A stretch of 64,000 nt of DNA, taken from NCBI RefSeq assembly GCF_947496995.1, contig NZ_CANMFD010000001.1:1546692-1610691 (forward strand). The letters run 5' to 3'. Numbering within the stretch: position 1 is the first letter of the stretch; every line of letters starts with the position of its first letter. Under the pieces are notes generated by a model, which ran no database searches, was not told the DNA's origin, and saw only the letters and a program-made list of their open reading frames with translations. This stretch comes from an uncultured Roseibium sp. Its GTDB lineage: Bacteria > Pseudomonadota > Alphaproteobacteria > Rhizobiales > Stappiaceae. This document shows, piece after piece, positions 8,408 to 17,540 of this stretch. The translations under genes and the position numbers were made by a program.

Positions 8408-9135
8408 GATCCCTCGGCCTGGAGCACGAAGATGTAGCCTTGCCCTCTGCGGGTCTGCAGATGGACGGGTTTGGAAGGCACGTTCTCTATCTTGCGGCGC
8501 AGCCGCAGGATCAGCACGTCGATGGTCCGGTCCACATAGCGCTGCATGTCGCTGCCGATCTCCTGCATCAACTCGATGCGGGGGATGATGCGCTCGGGGT
8601 TTTTGACGAAATACTCAAGCAGCACGTATTCCGCATTGGTGAGCGGGATCTCGTCGCCGTTGCGGTCAAGAAGTTCCCGGCGTTTGAGGTTGACCCGCTT
8701 GTCGCCGAAGGCGATCTCCTGATCCTTGCCGGCTTTGGGGCTTGAGGACAGCCCGTGCCCGTAGCGGCGAAGAACCGCCCGGATACGCGCCACAAGTTCG
8801 CGCGGGTTGAACGGTTTCATCAGATAGTCGTCGGCGCCCGTTTCCAGCCCGATGATCTGGTCGATCTCATCGCCGACACCCGTCAGCATAACGATGGGCA
8901 GTTCGTGAAATTCGCGGATGTGGATTGCCAGCGACAGACCGGATTCGCCCTTCAGGCGCAGGTCGATCAGCGCAAGGTCGAAATTTTCCGGATTGCCGAA
9001 GGCCTTGAACCCGGCGCTGTCGGAAAACGCGACCGGTGCAAAGCCGCTGGTCTCCATCAATGCGGAAAGGGTCTCACGCACATCTGCATCGTCGTCGACG
9101 ATGGCGATTACCGGTCGTGTCGCGCTTGCATCCAT
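8404..9135 (-). CDS. OmpR/TorR-family response regulator
   Basis: A 243-residue two-component regulator. The receiver domain starts at IAIVDDDADVRE, with the phospho-acceptor Asp in LALIDLRL and the Lys in ADDYLMKPF. The C-terminal winged helix ends in the TIDVLILRLRRKIE recognition segment. I set the start at ATG 9135, which has AGAAGAG upstream; a longer frame begins 66 bases earlier without support. It is the first gene of a regulator-kinase operon and is divergent from phnD across 351 bp holding tor-box-like decamers. It probably controls phnDCEE, itself, or both. Confidence 0.92.
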   Translation of the reverse strand: MDASATRPVIAIVDDDADVRETLSALMETSGFAPVAFSDSAGFKAFGNPENFDLALIDLRLKGESGLSLAIHIREFHELPIVMLTGVGDEIDQIIGLETGADDYLMKPFNPRELVARIRAVLRRYGHGLSSSPKAGKDQEIAFGDKRVNLKRRELLDRNGDEIPLTNAEYVLLEYFVKNPERIIPRIELMQEIGSDMQRYVDRTIDVLILRLRRKIENVPSKPVHLQTRRGQGYIFVLQAEGS

Positions 9136-9330
9136 AGCATTGCTCTTCTGCAATTCCCTGAGGTCGTCAGCGCGTCTGATCGGGCGAATAGCCCGTTGCA
9201 CACGCGTTATTCTCGCGGAATTCTGCCATTCTCATGCCGTTTCATAGTCATTTCTGTGTCCGAGACCTAGCATGAAGATCGGAAGGCGGAGGAGGGAATT
9301 TCGTTACATTTGTTTCAGTAGCCAACCCGG

Positions 9331-9381
9331 CGCTGTAACACTGTTAACAAAAAAGGCCGGATGCCTGTGGTCTGTTAACAT
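9331..9381 (+). promoter_or_regulatory. Tor-box-like direct repeats upstream of phnD
   Basis: CTGTTAACAA (9341-9350) and CTGTTAACAT (9372-9381) repeat the same 9-mer with a 31-bp period, about three helical turns on one DNA face. A partial copy, CTGTAACA (9333-9340), directly precedes the first. The second copy matches 8 of 10 positions of the E. coli TorR tor box (CTGTTCATAT). The divergent regulator is TorR-like, so these are good candidate binding sites for it. The rest of 9136-9486 shows no gene. No canonical Pho box (two CTGTCAT repeats 11 bp apart) is visible. Confidence 0.5.
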
Positions 9382-9486
9382 ATCTCCTCTCGCTTTCCTC
9401 CGTTTCCTGTCGCTAGCCTGAAGGCGATCTTTCAAGGTGCCTTGCAGCCTCTGCCGGGCAGGATCGATCCATAATGGGAGGAAAAT

Positions 9487-10464
9487 ATGAGAAATTTGTT
9501 GGCCCGGCTCGGATCCGTGGCTTTCGTGGCCGGTTTTGCCCTGACGGCGGCACATGCCGCCGATTGCGCCAATCAGGGTGCACTCGACAGCATCTATTGC
9601 GATGCAAACGGAGACCTCGTTGCCGATGCACCGACGGATCCGGCCAAACTGAGCAATCCCGACACACTGGTCTTCGCCTATACGCCCGTTGAAGACCCCG
9701 CGGTCTATGCGGACATCTGGGCGCCCTTCATCGAGCATCTGGAAAATGTCACCGGCAAGGATGTCCAGTTCTTCGCCGTGCAGTCGAACTCCGCCGAAGT
9801 TGAAGCCATGCGGTCCGGCCGTCTGCACATCGCCGGCTTCTCCACGGGGCCGACCCCTTTCGCGGTGAACCTCGCCGGAGCCGTGCCGTTCGCGATCATG
9901 GGCGGGGATGACGGCCAGTTCGGTTACCGCCTGCAGGTCTTCACCCAGGCCGACTCGGACATCAAGACACCTGCCGATATGGCCGGTAAGCGCATTGCCC
10001 ATACGTCGCCGACGTCCAATTCCGGCAACCAGGCACCCCGCGCCCTGTTCCCCGCGCTCGGCGTCGTGCCGGACGAAGACTACGAAGTCATCTATTCCGG
10101 CTCGCACGACCAGTCGATGCTTGGAGTCGTTGCCGGTGACTACGATGCCGCTCCCGTGGCTTCCGAAGTCGTGGAACGCATGGCCGACCGCGGCCTCTAC
10201 GATCCTGCGGACGTCCGTCTTATCTGGGAAAGCGATCCGTTCCCGACCACGTCGTTCAACTACGCCCACGATCTTGATCCGGCACTGGTTGAAAAGGTCA
10301 AGGAAGCTTTCTTCAGCTTCGACTTCAAGGGCAACAAGCTCGGCGAGGAGTTTGAGGGTGTGAGCAAGTTCATCCCCATCACCTACAAGGATCAGTGGGC
10401 CGTCATCCGGCAGATCCAGGCCAGCAACGGTGTCGAATACACCCCTCAGGGCCTTGCCAAATAA
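9487..10464 (+). CDS. phnD: Phosphonate-type ABC transporter periplasmic binding protein
   Basis: A 325-residue PhnD-family solute-binding protein. A Sec signal peptide (about residues 1-25, ending AAHAA) is followed by the PBP fold. The Ser/Thr-rich ligand loop reads SPTSNSGNQAP. It delivers a small phosphorus oxyanion or organophosphonate to the PhnE permeases. No C-P lyase, phosphonatase or phosphite dehydrogenase gene lies nearby, so the substrate could be a phosphonate, phosphite or another compound. It is preceded by GGGAGGAAAAT and followed by a 12-bp-stem hairpin before phnC. A TorS-like kinase next door raises the possibility that this binding protein also signals. Confidence 0.88.
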   Translation: MRNLLARLGSVAFVAGFALTAAHAADCANQGALDSIYCDANGDLVADAPTDPAKLSNPDTLVFAYTPVEDPAVYADIWAPFIEHLENVTGKDVQFFAVQSNSAEVEAMRSGRLHIAGFSTGPTPFAVNLAGAVPFAIMGGDDGQFGYRLQVFTQADSDIKTPADMAGKRIAHTSPTSNSGNQAPRALFPALGVVPDEDYEVIYSGSHDQSMLGVVAGDYDAAPVASEVVERMADRGLYDPADVRLIWESDPFPTTSFNYAHDLDPALVEKVKEAFFSFDFKGNKLGEEFEGVSKFIPITYKDQWAVIRQIQASNGVEYTPQGLAK

Positions 10465-10479
10465 GGTCTCCTGCCTTCA

Positions 10480-10508
10480 CGGCCCGCTGTCTTCCGGACA
10501 GCGGGCCG
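10480..10508 (+). promoter_or_regulatory. Strong hairpin between phnD and phnC
   Basis: Perfect 12-bp arms CGGCCCGCTGTC and GACAGCGGGCCG enclose the loop TTCCG. There is no U-run, so it is unlikely to terminate fully. Hairpins in this position can protect the 3' end of the binding-protein message and reduce downstream expression, giving an excess of binding protein over permease. Confidence 0.6.
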
Positions 10509-10526
10509 CTTCATCTGGGGAAAGAC

Positions 10527-11300
10527 ATGCTTAAAATCAAAAGCCTTGTAAAACGATACGGGGCAGGGGATCCGGTGCTCAAGGATCTCAACCTCGAGAT
10601 CGAGGGCGACCAGGTCGTTTCGGTCATCGGTTCTTCCGGTGCGGGCAAGAGTACGCTGTTGCGCTGTATCAACCGTCTGGTCGAACCCACCTCGGGAACA
10701 ATCACGCTGAACGGGACCGATTTCACCGCCCTCGGCAGACGCGACCTTCGCATCGCCAGACGCCGGGTCGGGATGGTTTTCCAGAGTTTCAATCTGATCG
10801 ACCGTCTCACGGTCATGGAAAACGTGCAGAGCGGCCGGCTCGGTTACATTTCGACCTGGGCAGCCCTGACCCGCCGCTATCCGAAAGAGGATATCCGGCG
10901 TGCGTTTGAACTGATGGAACGCGTCGGCATCGCTCATTATGCAGACAAGCGCGCCGACGAACTGTCCGGCGGCGAACGCCAGCGTGTCGGCGTCATCCGG
11001 GCGCTGATGCAGCAGCCGGAAATCCTGCTGGCCGACGAACCGACGGCATCGCTCGATCCCAAGACGTCCGAGCAGATCATGATGCTGCTGCGCGATCTGG
11101 CGAGCGAACTGAAGCTGCCGGTCATCATCAACATTCACAACGTGCACGAAGCCAAGGAATTCAGCGACCGGATCGTCGGCATGCGCTACGGACGCATCAT
11201 TTTCGACGACCTGCCCAAGGCGCTGACCGACGAGGCCATGCACGAAATCTATGCGGGCATCCCGCATGCGGACCGGCAGGTCGAAGGCGAAGCGGCATGA
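10527..11300 (+). CDS. phnC: Phosphonate-type ABC transporter ATP-binding protein
   Basis: A 257-residue ABC ATPase. Walker A is GSSGAGKST, the signature is LSGGERQRVGV, and Walker B is ILLADEPTASLD. PhnC-type features include the D-loop SLDPKTSEQIM and a switch His in NIHNVHEA. ATG 10527 was chosen from TGGGGAAAGAC upstream; a longer frame reads back through the hairpin. It energises the two PhnE permeases and overlaps the first one by four bases (ATGA). Confidence 0.93.
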   Translation: MLKIKSLVKRYGAGDPVLKDLNLEIEGDQVVSVIGSSGAGKSTLLRCINRLVEPTSGTITLNGTDFTALGRRDLRIARRRVGMVFQSFNLIDRLTVMENVQSGRLGYISTWAALTRRYPKEDIRRAFELMERVGIAHYADKRADELSGGERQRVGVIRALMQQPEILLADEPTASLDPKTSEQIMMLLRDLASELKLPVIINIHNVHEAKEFSDRIVGMRYGRIIFDDLPKALTDEAMHEIYAGIPHADRQVEGEAA

Positions 11301-12091
11301 CGGCGGTCAGGGATCATTGGCGCAAGCAGCCCTTTATCGCCAGTCCGCTGTTGCGCTACGGCCTTTACGCGGCAGTGATCGTTTATATCGGTGTGACGGT
11401 GGCAACGCTGCCAATCGACTGGGCGCGCGTGTCGCAGGGGCTGGAACGCGCGGGCCGCATATTCGGCGGTGCGTTTCCGCCAAGTTTCCAGCGCAGCGGA
11501 CTGCTCATCGACGGCTTTCTCGAGAGCCTCAAGATCGCGCTTCTGGCAACCGTGGGCGGGGTTTTCCTGTCGATCCCCATTGCCTTCATGGCCGCCAGGA
11601 ACATAGCACCTCTGCCAGTCTACTATCTTGGCCGGGGCATCATCATCGTTGCGCGCAGCTTTCATCCGGTGATTGTCGCCATCGTCTTCGTGAAGGCTGT
11701 CGGCTTCGGTCCCTTCGCCGGTGTTCTGACCCTCGTGGTCTATTCCATCGGTTTCGTGGCGAAGCTTCTGGCCGAACGGATCGAGGAGATCGATCCCGGT
11801 CCCGTGGAGGCTATGAAGTCGGCGGGTGCGCCCTTCCTTTCCGTCCTGATCTATGCCGTCTTTCCGCAGATCATGCAGCGTCAGATCGGCTTGAGCATCT
11901 ATCAGCTCGACAGCAATCTCAGGGCATCAGCGGTTGTCGGCATCGTGGGCGCCGGTGGCATTGGCGCCACACTGGCCAACGCCTTCGGCCGCTACGACTA
12001 CGATTTCGCCCTCGCCATTACGATGGTCATCGTCGGGGTCATCCTGATTTCCGAAGCCATCAGCGGCGCAATCAGGAAGCGGATAGCGTAA
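11297..12091 (+). CDS. phnE: Phosphonate-type ABC transporter permease PhnE, first copy
   Basis: A 264-residue inner-membrane permease with about six hydrophobic spans. The cytoplasmic EAA-like coupling loop reads EEIDPGPVEAMKSAGA and docks on PhnC. It is translationally coupled to phnC (ATGA) and shares one base with the next phnE (TAATG). Two PhnE proteins here probably form a heterodimeric channel, a common layout in alphaproteobacteria. Confidence 0.92.
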   Translation: MTAVRDHWRKQPFIASPLLRYGLYAAVIVYIGVTVATLPIDWARVSQGLERAGRIFGGAFPPSFQRSGLLIDGFLESLKIALLATVGGVFLSIPIAFMAARNIAPLPVYYLGRGIIIVARSFHPVIVAIVFVKAVGFGPFAGVLTLVVYSIGFVAKLLAERIEEIDPGPVEAMKSAGAPFLSVLIYAVFPQIMQRQIGLSIYQLDSNLRASAVVGIVGAGGIGATLANAFGRYDYDFALAITMVIVGVILISEAISGAIRKRIA

Positions 12092-12888
12092 TGGAACAGC
12101 TAAGTTTGCACGAGTGGTCGCGCTACACGCCGCGACAGCGGTTTCAGCGCTACGCATGTTTTGCCCTGGCGACGCTGGTCGTCGCCTGGGCGCTGGGCAG
12201 CGTCAACATTGTCTGGGCCTGGGTGTGGGACGCACCGAACCAGATGGGCGATCTTTTCAGCCGCATGGTGCCACCCGATCCGGCCAATCTGGACCAGATC
12301 CTCAGCGCCTTGCTGGACACAGTCAACCTTGCGACGATTGCGACGGCGCTTGCGGTGGTGCTGTCACTGCCGGTCGCCTATATCGCCGCCCAGAACACCA
12401 CGCCGAATGCGGTCACCTTGTGGATCGGCCGGTTCATCCTGGTTTCCTCCCGCTCGGTCAACACGATCATCTGGGCTCTGCTTTTCGTGGCGATTTTCGG
12501 TCCCGGCATCGTCGCGGGCATTGTCGCCATCATGTTCCGGTCGATCGGTTTTCTCGGCAAGCTGCTGGGCGAAGCCATCGAGGAAATCGATCCCCGGCCG
12601 GTCGAAGCCCTGCAGGCCTGCGGCGCGTCCCATTTCAAGGTCGTGCTCTATGCCATCGTGCCCCAGGTAATGCCGACCTTCTTTGCCGTCAGCATCCTGC
12701 GCTGGGATATCAACCTGCGTGAATCGACGGTTCTCGGACTTGTCGGCGCCGGTGGCATCGGTGTCATCCTGCAAGGCGCCATCGACACGTTCAACTGGCA
12801 GGAAGTGTCCACGGTGCTTATCGCCATCATCGTCCTGGTGGTTACCGGCGAGGTCGTCGCCTCGTATTTGCGGCGCAGGATACTGTAG
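12091..12888 (+). CDS. phnE2: Phosphonate-type ABC transporter permease PhnE, second copy
   Basis: A 265-residue permease, paralogous to the preceding gene. Its coupling loop EEIDPRPVEALQACGA is nearly the same, as is the C-terminal region GLVGAGGIG. Translation starts at the ATG overlapping the stop of phnE by one base. A longer reading frame in the same phase runs back through phnE and is not coding. It is the last gene of the phn operon, with a terminator 80 bp downstream. Confidence 0.92.
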   Translation: MEQLSLHEWSRYTPRQRFQRYACFALATLVVAWALGSVNIVWAWVWDAPNQMGDLFSRMVPPDPANLDQILSALLDTVNLATIATALAVVLSLPVAYIAAQNTTPNAVTLWIGRFILVSSRSVNTIIWALLFVAIFGPGIVAGIVAIMFRSIGFLGKLLGEAIEEIDPRPVEALQACGASHFKVVLYAIVPQVMPTFFAVSILRWDINLRESTVLGLVGAGGIGVILQGAIDTFNWQEVSTVLIAIIVLVVTGEVVASYLRRRIL

Positions 12889-12967
12889 GCGCCGGAGGCG
12901 TGAAATCTCCAGACCGGATCGGTTCAAGGCTTTCCGGTCGCAGGACCTGATCAGACGGATTGCGCGG

Positions 12968-13004
12968 CAGCGGGGGAGGTAATCTTCCCCGCTGTTTGTT
13001 TTTT
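12968..13004 (+). terminator. Rho-independent terminator of the phn operon
   Basis: The stem CAGCGGGGGAG / CTTCCCCGCTG (one G-U pair) is at 12968-12994, with loop GTAA(T), followed by TTTGTTTTTT. It closes phnDCEE. The remaining ~210 bp up to the EamA gene shows no feature I can name. Confidence 0.85.
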
Positions 13005-13218
13005 CAAAAAAAAGGCGCGCATTCGCACACAGAAAAACGCCCGGAAACAGACCCGGCTTTCTTGAAGTTTTTTCCTTTTCAGCGATGATCTTGAGAATCG
13101 GCGGTGCGATCCGTTGATCTTGCACGAAGCGATGGGCTGCCTGTTCTTGCCGTCCTGCGCCCCGGCCAGACGTTCAGGATCCGCGCCCGGTCCGCTCTAA
13201 ACCCGAGAAGGCACCGCC

Positions 13219-14139
13219 ATGAGTGAAACGCTGAAGGGACTGGTTGCGGCGCTCGTGGCCTTCGCCATTTTTTCCAGTCACGACGCCATCATCAAGTCGC
13301 TCGGTGGGGCCTATCCGGTCTTCCAGATCATCTTCTTTTCGATGCTGTTTGCTTTCGTGCCGATGTCGATGCTGATGCTGGCGGACAAGGTGGTCGACAA
13401 CTTCCGCCCGCGCCATCCCTGGCTCGTTCTGCTGCGCTCCTGCCTGACCATCCTGTCGATGTCCTGCGGTTTCTATGCCTTCACCACGCTGCCGCTGGCC
13501 GAGGTCTATGGACTCCTGTTCACGATGCCTCTGCTGATCACCGCCTTCTCCGTGCCTCTGCTTGGCGAGACCGTGAGGGCGCAGCGCTGGGCTGCGGTTG
13601 TCGTCGGGCTGATCGGCGTGCTGATCGTCCTCAGGCCCGGCATGGTATCCATGTCGCTGGGGCATCTGGCAGCTCTGACGGCTGCCTGCGCCAACTCCCT
13701 GGCGACCATCCTGATCCGCAAGCTCGGTGGGCAGGAACGCTCCGCGGTGCTGATCCTCTATCCGATGATCCTGTCGATGGTCGCAATGTCGCTCACCCTG
13801 CCGTTCGTCTATGTGCCCGTCGACCTGCCCGACCTCGGCCTGATGGCGACCATCGGCTTCCTTTCGGTGGTGGCCCAGATCTTCATCATCGGTGCCTACC
13901 GGGCGGCGCCCGCCGCCGTGGTCGCGCCTTTGCAATACAGCCAGATCCTTTGGGCGAGCTTGTTCGGGATGCTGTTTTTCGCAGAAATACCCGACATCTA
14001 TGTGGCCGTCGGCTCGTCGATAATCATCGCCTCCGGCATCTTCGTCGTCTGGCGGGAAAGTCGGGAAAACGTCTCCATGCAGACCCCGGTTCTGCGGACC
14101 GCCAACCCGCGCTTCGACACCGGCCCGCAGCCGAAGTAA
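13219..14139 (+). CDS. DMT-superfamily EamA transporter
   Basis: A 306-residue membrane protein with about ten hydrophobic spans arranged as two EamA repeats (~residues 5-140 and ~145-285). It belongs to the drug/metabolite transporter superfamily. Substrates of this family range from amino acids to nucleosides and drugs, and nothing here narrows that down. ATG 13219 follows GAGAAGGCACC. It is a single gene, convergent with the ABC-2 permease 36 bp away. The short C-terminal tail is soluble and Arg-rich. Confidence 0.85.
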   Translation: MSETLKGLVAALVAFAIFSSHDAIIKSLGGAYPVFQIIFFSMLFAFVPMSMLMLADKVVDNFRPRHPWLVLLRSCLTILSMSCGFYAFTTLPLAEVYGLLFTMPLLITAFSVPLLGETVRAQRWAAVVVGLIGVLIVLRPGMVSMSLGHLAALTAACANSLATILIRKLGGQERSAVLILYPMILSMVAMSLTLPFVYVPVDLPDLGLMATIGFLSVVAQIFIIGAYRAAPAAVVAPLQYSQILWASLFGMLFFAEIPDIYVAVGSSIIIASGIFVVWRESRENVSMQTPVLRTANPRFDTGPQPK

Positions 14140-14175
14140 AGCCAGGGAGCGTGTCGCCGGGCAGACGGGGACGTA

Positions 14176-15321
14176 TCAGTCCAGCCGTTTCTTGAACCTG
14201 AAGGCGGCAACCGCCAGTCCGAGCACGAAGAAACCGCACATCCACAGAATGTCCCGCTGCATGTCGAGAAGGCCGGCATCGCGCAGCACGAACCCACGAA
14301 CCATGCGCATGAAGTGGGTCGCCGGAAGTACCTCGGCGATATACTGGGCGATCAGCGGCATGCCTTCGTAAGGGAACATGAAGCCGGACAGAAGGATCGA
14401 CGGCATCAGCACGAAAATCGTCATCTGCGTAGCCTGCAACTGGGTCTGGGCAATGGTCGAGAACACGAGCCCCAGCGACAGGCTGGCGCCGATGAACAGC
14501 AGCGTTCCGACGAGAAGATCGAACGGCCTGTCGCCCAGGGGAACATTGAACAGGAGATAGCCGAGCCCCAGGATGATCGCGGTCTGCAACAGGCCGATGA
14601 AGATATAGGGGATGATCTTGCCGATCATCAGCTCTATCGGACGGACCGGGGTGTTGATCAGCATTTCCATGTTGCCGCGCTCACGCTCGCGCACGATGGC
14701 GGCGGAGGTGAACATGATCATTGTCATGGTGAGAATGATACCCACCAGCCCCGGCACGATGTTGACGGCCGTCCGCTGTTCCGGATTGAAGAGCAGAGCA
14801 ACCTCGAAGGTCGGTGTGGACCGGTTCGGCGCTTGCCGGAACATCTCGGAAAGCGGCATGTTGCGCAGACCCTTGATGGCCCCGGCGATCATCGTGTCGG
14901 AACCGTCCACGATCCATTGCGCAACCGGCCGGCTGGTTTCCTCATCGGTCGAGGGCGGGGTCCCGAACCCTGTCGCAGGGGAGCGCACGATGCGCTGGGC
15001 CAGATCGTCGGGCAATATGAAGGCAGCCCGCACGCGCGCCGACTTGATGGCCGCCTCCGCCTCTTCGATCGAATTGTAGCGCTCGGTGACCTCGACCACC
15101 CGGGTGGCTTCGACCATCTGGATCAGGATGCGGCTGATGGCTGTCTGGTCCTGGTTGACGACAGCGACCGGGATGTCGCGGATATTGGTGTTGATGGCAT
15201 AGCCGAACAGGACGAGCTGGATCAGCGGGATCATGATCACCATTCCGAACGTCATCCGGTCGCGGCGCAGCTGGGCCAGCTCCTTGAAGAAGATCGCGGC
15301 GATGCGTGACAACGATCTCAT
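14176..15321 (-). CDS. ABC-2 type exporter permease (YbhS/YbhR-like)
   Basis: A 381-residue ABC-2 permease. One N-terminal membrane span (~20-45) is followed by a large extracytoplasmic domain (~50-175), then five C-terminal spans (~185-375). It is the last gene of a three-gene efflux operon: a HlyD-type lipoprotein, an ATPase, and this permease. The ATG overlaps the ATPase stop (ATGA). This resembles E. coli ybhG-F-S-R, except that only one permease gene is present, so it would act as a homodimer. Likely cargo is a drug or an envelope component. Confidence 0.88.
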   Translation of the reverse strand: MRSLSRIAAIFFKELAQLRRDRMTFGMVIMIPLIQLVLFGYAINTNIRDIPVAVVNQDQTAISRILIQMVEATRVVEVTERYNSIEEAEAAIKSARVRAAFILPDDLAQRIVRSPATGFGTPPSTDEETSRPVAQWIVDGSDTMIAGAIKGLRNMPLSEMFRQAPNRSTPTFEVALLFNPEQRTAVNIVPGLVGIILTMTMIMFTSAAIVRERERGNMEMLINTPVRPIELMIGKIIPYIFIGLLQTAIILGLGYLLFNVPLGDRPFDLLVGTLLFIGASLSLGLVFSTIAQTQLQATQMTIFVLMPSILLSGFMFPYEGMPLIAQYIAEVLPATHFMRMVRGFVLRDAGLLDMQRDILWMCGFFVLGLAVAAFRFKKRLD

Positions 15322-16256
15322 TGGCGGCCTGCTCCCGTCGAGGTGACAAAAACGTCTTCCAGATTGGGACGCACGCGTTCGATCAGGCTGGCACCGGCGG
15401 TCTCCGGCATGGACTTCAGGAAGCCTTCCGGATCGGCGATGTCGTCCTTGACGAGCACCCGCAGACGCGCGCCCAGCTGGGCGGCAGCCACGATCCCCGT
15501 GGCTCCCAGAAGTCTCCGGCGGATCTCGTGCAGGTTTGGACCTTCGATTTCAACCACATTGGCACCCATGGCGGCCATCAGCTCCTTGGGCGAACCGTCG
15601 GCGCGCTTCTGTCCCGCTTCCATGATCGCGATCCTGTGACAGCGCTCGGCCTCGTCCATGAAATGGGTGGTGACGACAATCGAGGTTCCGTCCTCGACGA
15701 GATCGAAAAGCTGTTCCCAGAAGTGGCGGCGCGATTCCGGATCGACGGCAGAGGTCGGCTCGTCCAGGAACAGCAGCGGCGGTTCGTGCAGGACGGCGGC
15801 CGCAAGGGCCAGGCGCTGGCGCTGCCCACCGCTCATCTTGCCGGCAAAGCGGTCCTGGAGGTCGGTCAGTTCATAGCGTTCCATCACTTCGCCGATCCGC
15901 TGTTTCCGTTTCTTGCCGGAAAGACCGTAGATCGTCGCCATGAAACGGAGGTTCTCCCTGACCGTCAGATCGCCGTAGAGCGAGAAGGTCTGGGTCATGT
16001 AACCGATCTTGTATTTCAGCGTTTCGGCGTCTTTGGGCACGGACAGGCCCAGAACCTCGACCGTGCCCTCCGTCGGGGTGAGCAGGCCGGTGAGCATGCG
16101 CATCGCGGTGGTCTTGCCGCTGCCGTTGGGACCGAGAAAACCGTAGATCATGCCGCGTTCAATGGTCAGGTCCAGGCCATCGACAGCGCTGAAATCCTTG
16201 AATTTTTTGACGAGGCCTTCCGCCCGGACAACAACATCCGGCATGTCCGCACTCAC
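15318..16256 (-). CDS. ABC exporter ATP-binding protein (YbhF/CcmA type)
   Basis: A 312-residue ABC ATPase with Walker A GPNGSGKTT, signature MSGGQRQRL, Walker B LLFLDEPTSAVD and switch His in VVTTHFMDEA. The ~80-residue C-terminal extension is typical of drug-exporter ATPases. The start is either GTG 16256, which overlaps the upstream stop (GTGA), or ATG 16244 four codons later. It powers the downstream ABC-2 permease. It has one ABC domain, whereas E. coli YbhF has two. Confidence 0.9.
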   Translation of the reverse strand: MSADMPDVVVRAEGLVKKFKDFSAVDGLDLTIERGMIYGFLGPNGSGKTTAMRMLTGLLTPTEGTVEVLGLSVPKDAETLKYKIGYMTQTFSLYGDLTVRENLRFMATIYGLSGKKRKQRIGEVMERYELTDLQDRFAGKMSGGQRQRLALAAAVLHEPPLLFLDEPTSAVDPESRRHFWEQLFDLVEDGTSIVVTTHFMDEAERCHRIAIMEAGQKRADGSPKELMAAMGANVVEIEGPNLHEIRRRLLGATGIVAAAQLGARLRVLVKDDIADPEGFLKSMPETAGASLIERVRPNLEDVFVTSTGAGRQ

Positions 16257-17209
16257 GGCAGCACGACCTGCGCCGGAACGCCGTTCGGCAGATCCGCCGC
16301 ACTGTCCGGCAGTTGAACCTCCGCGACATACATCAGCCGGGCGCGTTCCGTCTGGTTGAGGGCGTAATAAGGCGTGAAGGAAGGCTCCGAGCTGATCCAG
16401 CGCACGGACCCCTCGATGGGCTCCTCCAGGCCATCGACGCGCACCTGCAGCTTGTCGCCCTCCTTGACCTTCACGCGGTAGGGCTCGGGGACGTAGACGC
16501 GCGCATAGGGCGCGGCACCCGCCAGCATGACCGCAACCGGACTGCCGATTGTCACCCGCTCACCGAGGTTCCACGGCAGATTGTCGAGCAAACCGTCGCG
16601 CGATGCGGTGATCGTCAGTTCGGCGAGGATCGTTTCCCGGGTCTGGAGGTTGGCTTCCGCCGCCGCGAGTTCCGCGCGGGCGATGGCGAGGTCTTCCGCG
16701 CGCGTGCCCGCGATCAGTTCCTTCAACTGCTCTTCGGCACTCTGCAATGTGGCCTCCGCGGCGTCGCGGGTGGCACGGGCGCTGTCGAGCTGGGCCTGGC
16801 TGGTGGTGCCGCGCCCGGTCAGGTCCTTGACCCGGTCGAAGGTGCTTTGCGCATCGAGCAGTTCCGCCTTGGCTCCGGCGACGTCCGCCCTTGCCTTGGC
16901 AATCACCTCATCGCGGGCGCCGTTTTCCAGCTTGTCCAGGTTGGCCTTCGCCTTCTGCACTTCCGCACGGGCCTGATTGACCATGGCCTGCTGCTCCGCC
17001 GGATCGAGCTGGGCCAGAACGGTTCCTTTCTTCACGAAGGTTCCCTGGGCGACGGGCAGGTCGATCAGGACCTGGTTTGCGGTCGCCGTCAGCGCCACCC
17101 TGTCCCGTTCCAGCGTGCCCAACGCGACATCGCCGTCTTCGCCATTGCAGGCGAGCAGCAGGAGACAGGCGGAAACGGCAAGGGCAGGGCCCAGAAGGGG
17201 TGACGGCAT
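16253..17209 (-). CDS. HlyD/YbhG-type membrane fusion lipoprotein
   Basis: A 318-residue periplasmic adaptor. The N-terminal signal ends in the lipobox LLLAC, so the mature protein should be lipid-anchored rather than held by a transmembrane helix. A biotinyl-lipoyl-like half-motif follows (VAQGTFVKKGTVLAQLD). Next come a long Ala/Glu-rich coiled coil (~75-185) and the beta-barrel domain. It links the inner-membrane ABC exporter to an outer-membrane channel not encoded here. It is the first gene of the operon, with the clear ribosome site GGGAGGTC before ATG 17209. Confidence 0.88.
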   Translation of the reverse strand: MPSPLLGPALAVSACLLLLACNGEDGDVALGTLERDRVALTATANQVLIDLPVAQGTFVKKGTVLAQLDPAEQQAMVNQARAEVQKAKANLDKLENGARDEVIAKARADVAGAKAELLDAQSTFDRVKDLTGRGTTSQAQLDSARATRDAAEATLQSAEEQLKELIAGTRAEDLAIARAELAAAEANLQTRETILAELTITASRDGLLDNLPWNLGERVTIGSPVAVMLAGAAPYARVYVPEPYRVKVKEGDKLQVRVDGLEEPIEGSVRWISSEPSFTPYYALNQTERARLMYVAEVQLPDSAADLPNGVPAQVVLP

Positions 17210-17540
17210 GAAGACCTCCCTGAGGTGTGACGCGTTCGCGGGAGCAGAAGACTCACCGTAACTCTAGCGTGCTTGCCGGGTCGGCACCATCACTGAAAAC
17301 GCAAAAGGCGGGAGGAGAAAAGCAGTTCCAGGCCCTGCCATGGCTTGCCCCGGCATCAACGTTGCAGAGCTCGCGGGCGAGCGGACGCGATCTTTCAGGG
17401 CAGGCTACGCGTGGATTGCAGGGGCAGGTCCTTTGCTGTGCAAGGCTGCAACTATCTGAAACGTGTCAGGTCCGCGATCTCGTGCCCGCTCGCCCGGCCA
17501 CTCACCAGGCGGCGGAAAAGGAGAACGCTCTCGAGCGTCC
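17210..17540. other. 331-bp intergenic region upstream of the exporter operon
   Basis: It should contain the exporter promoter (minus strand) and the end of the ParA gene. I see no convincing gene, terminator or repeat. Short frames here have no ribosome site or recognisable product. Confidence 0.5.

Noticed and set aside
9331-9349. Pho box upstream of phnD
   Set aside because: CTGTAAC and CTGTTAA are 8 bp apart rather than the 11 bp expected between PhoB half-sites, and the CTGTCAT core is not matched.
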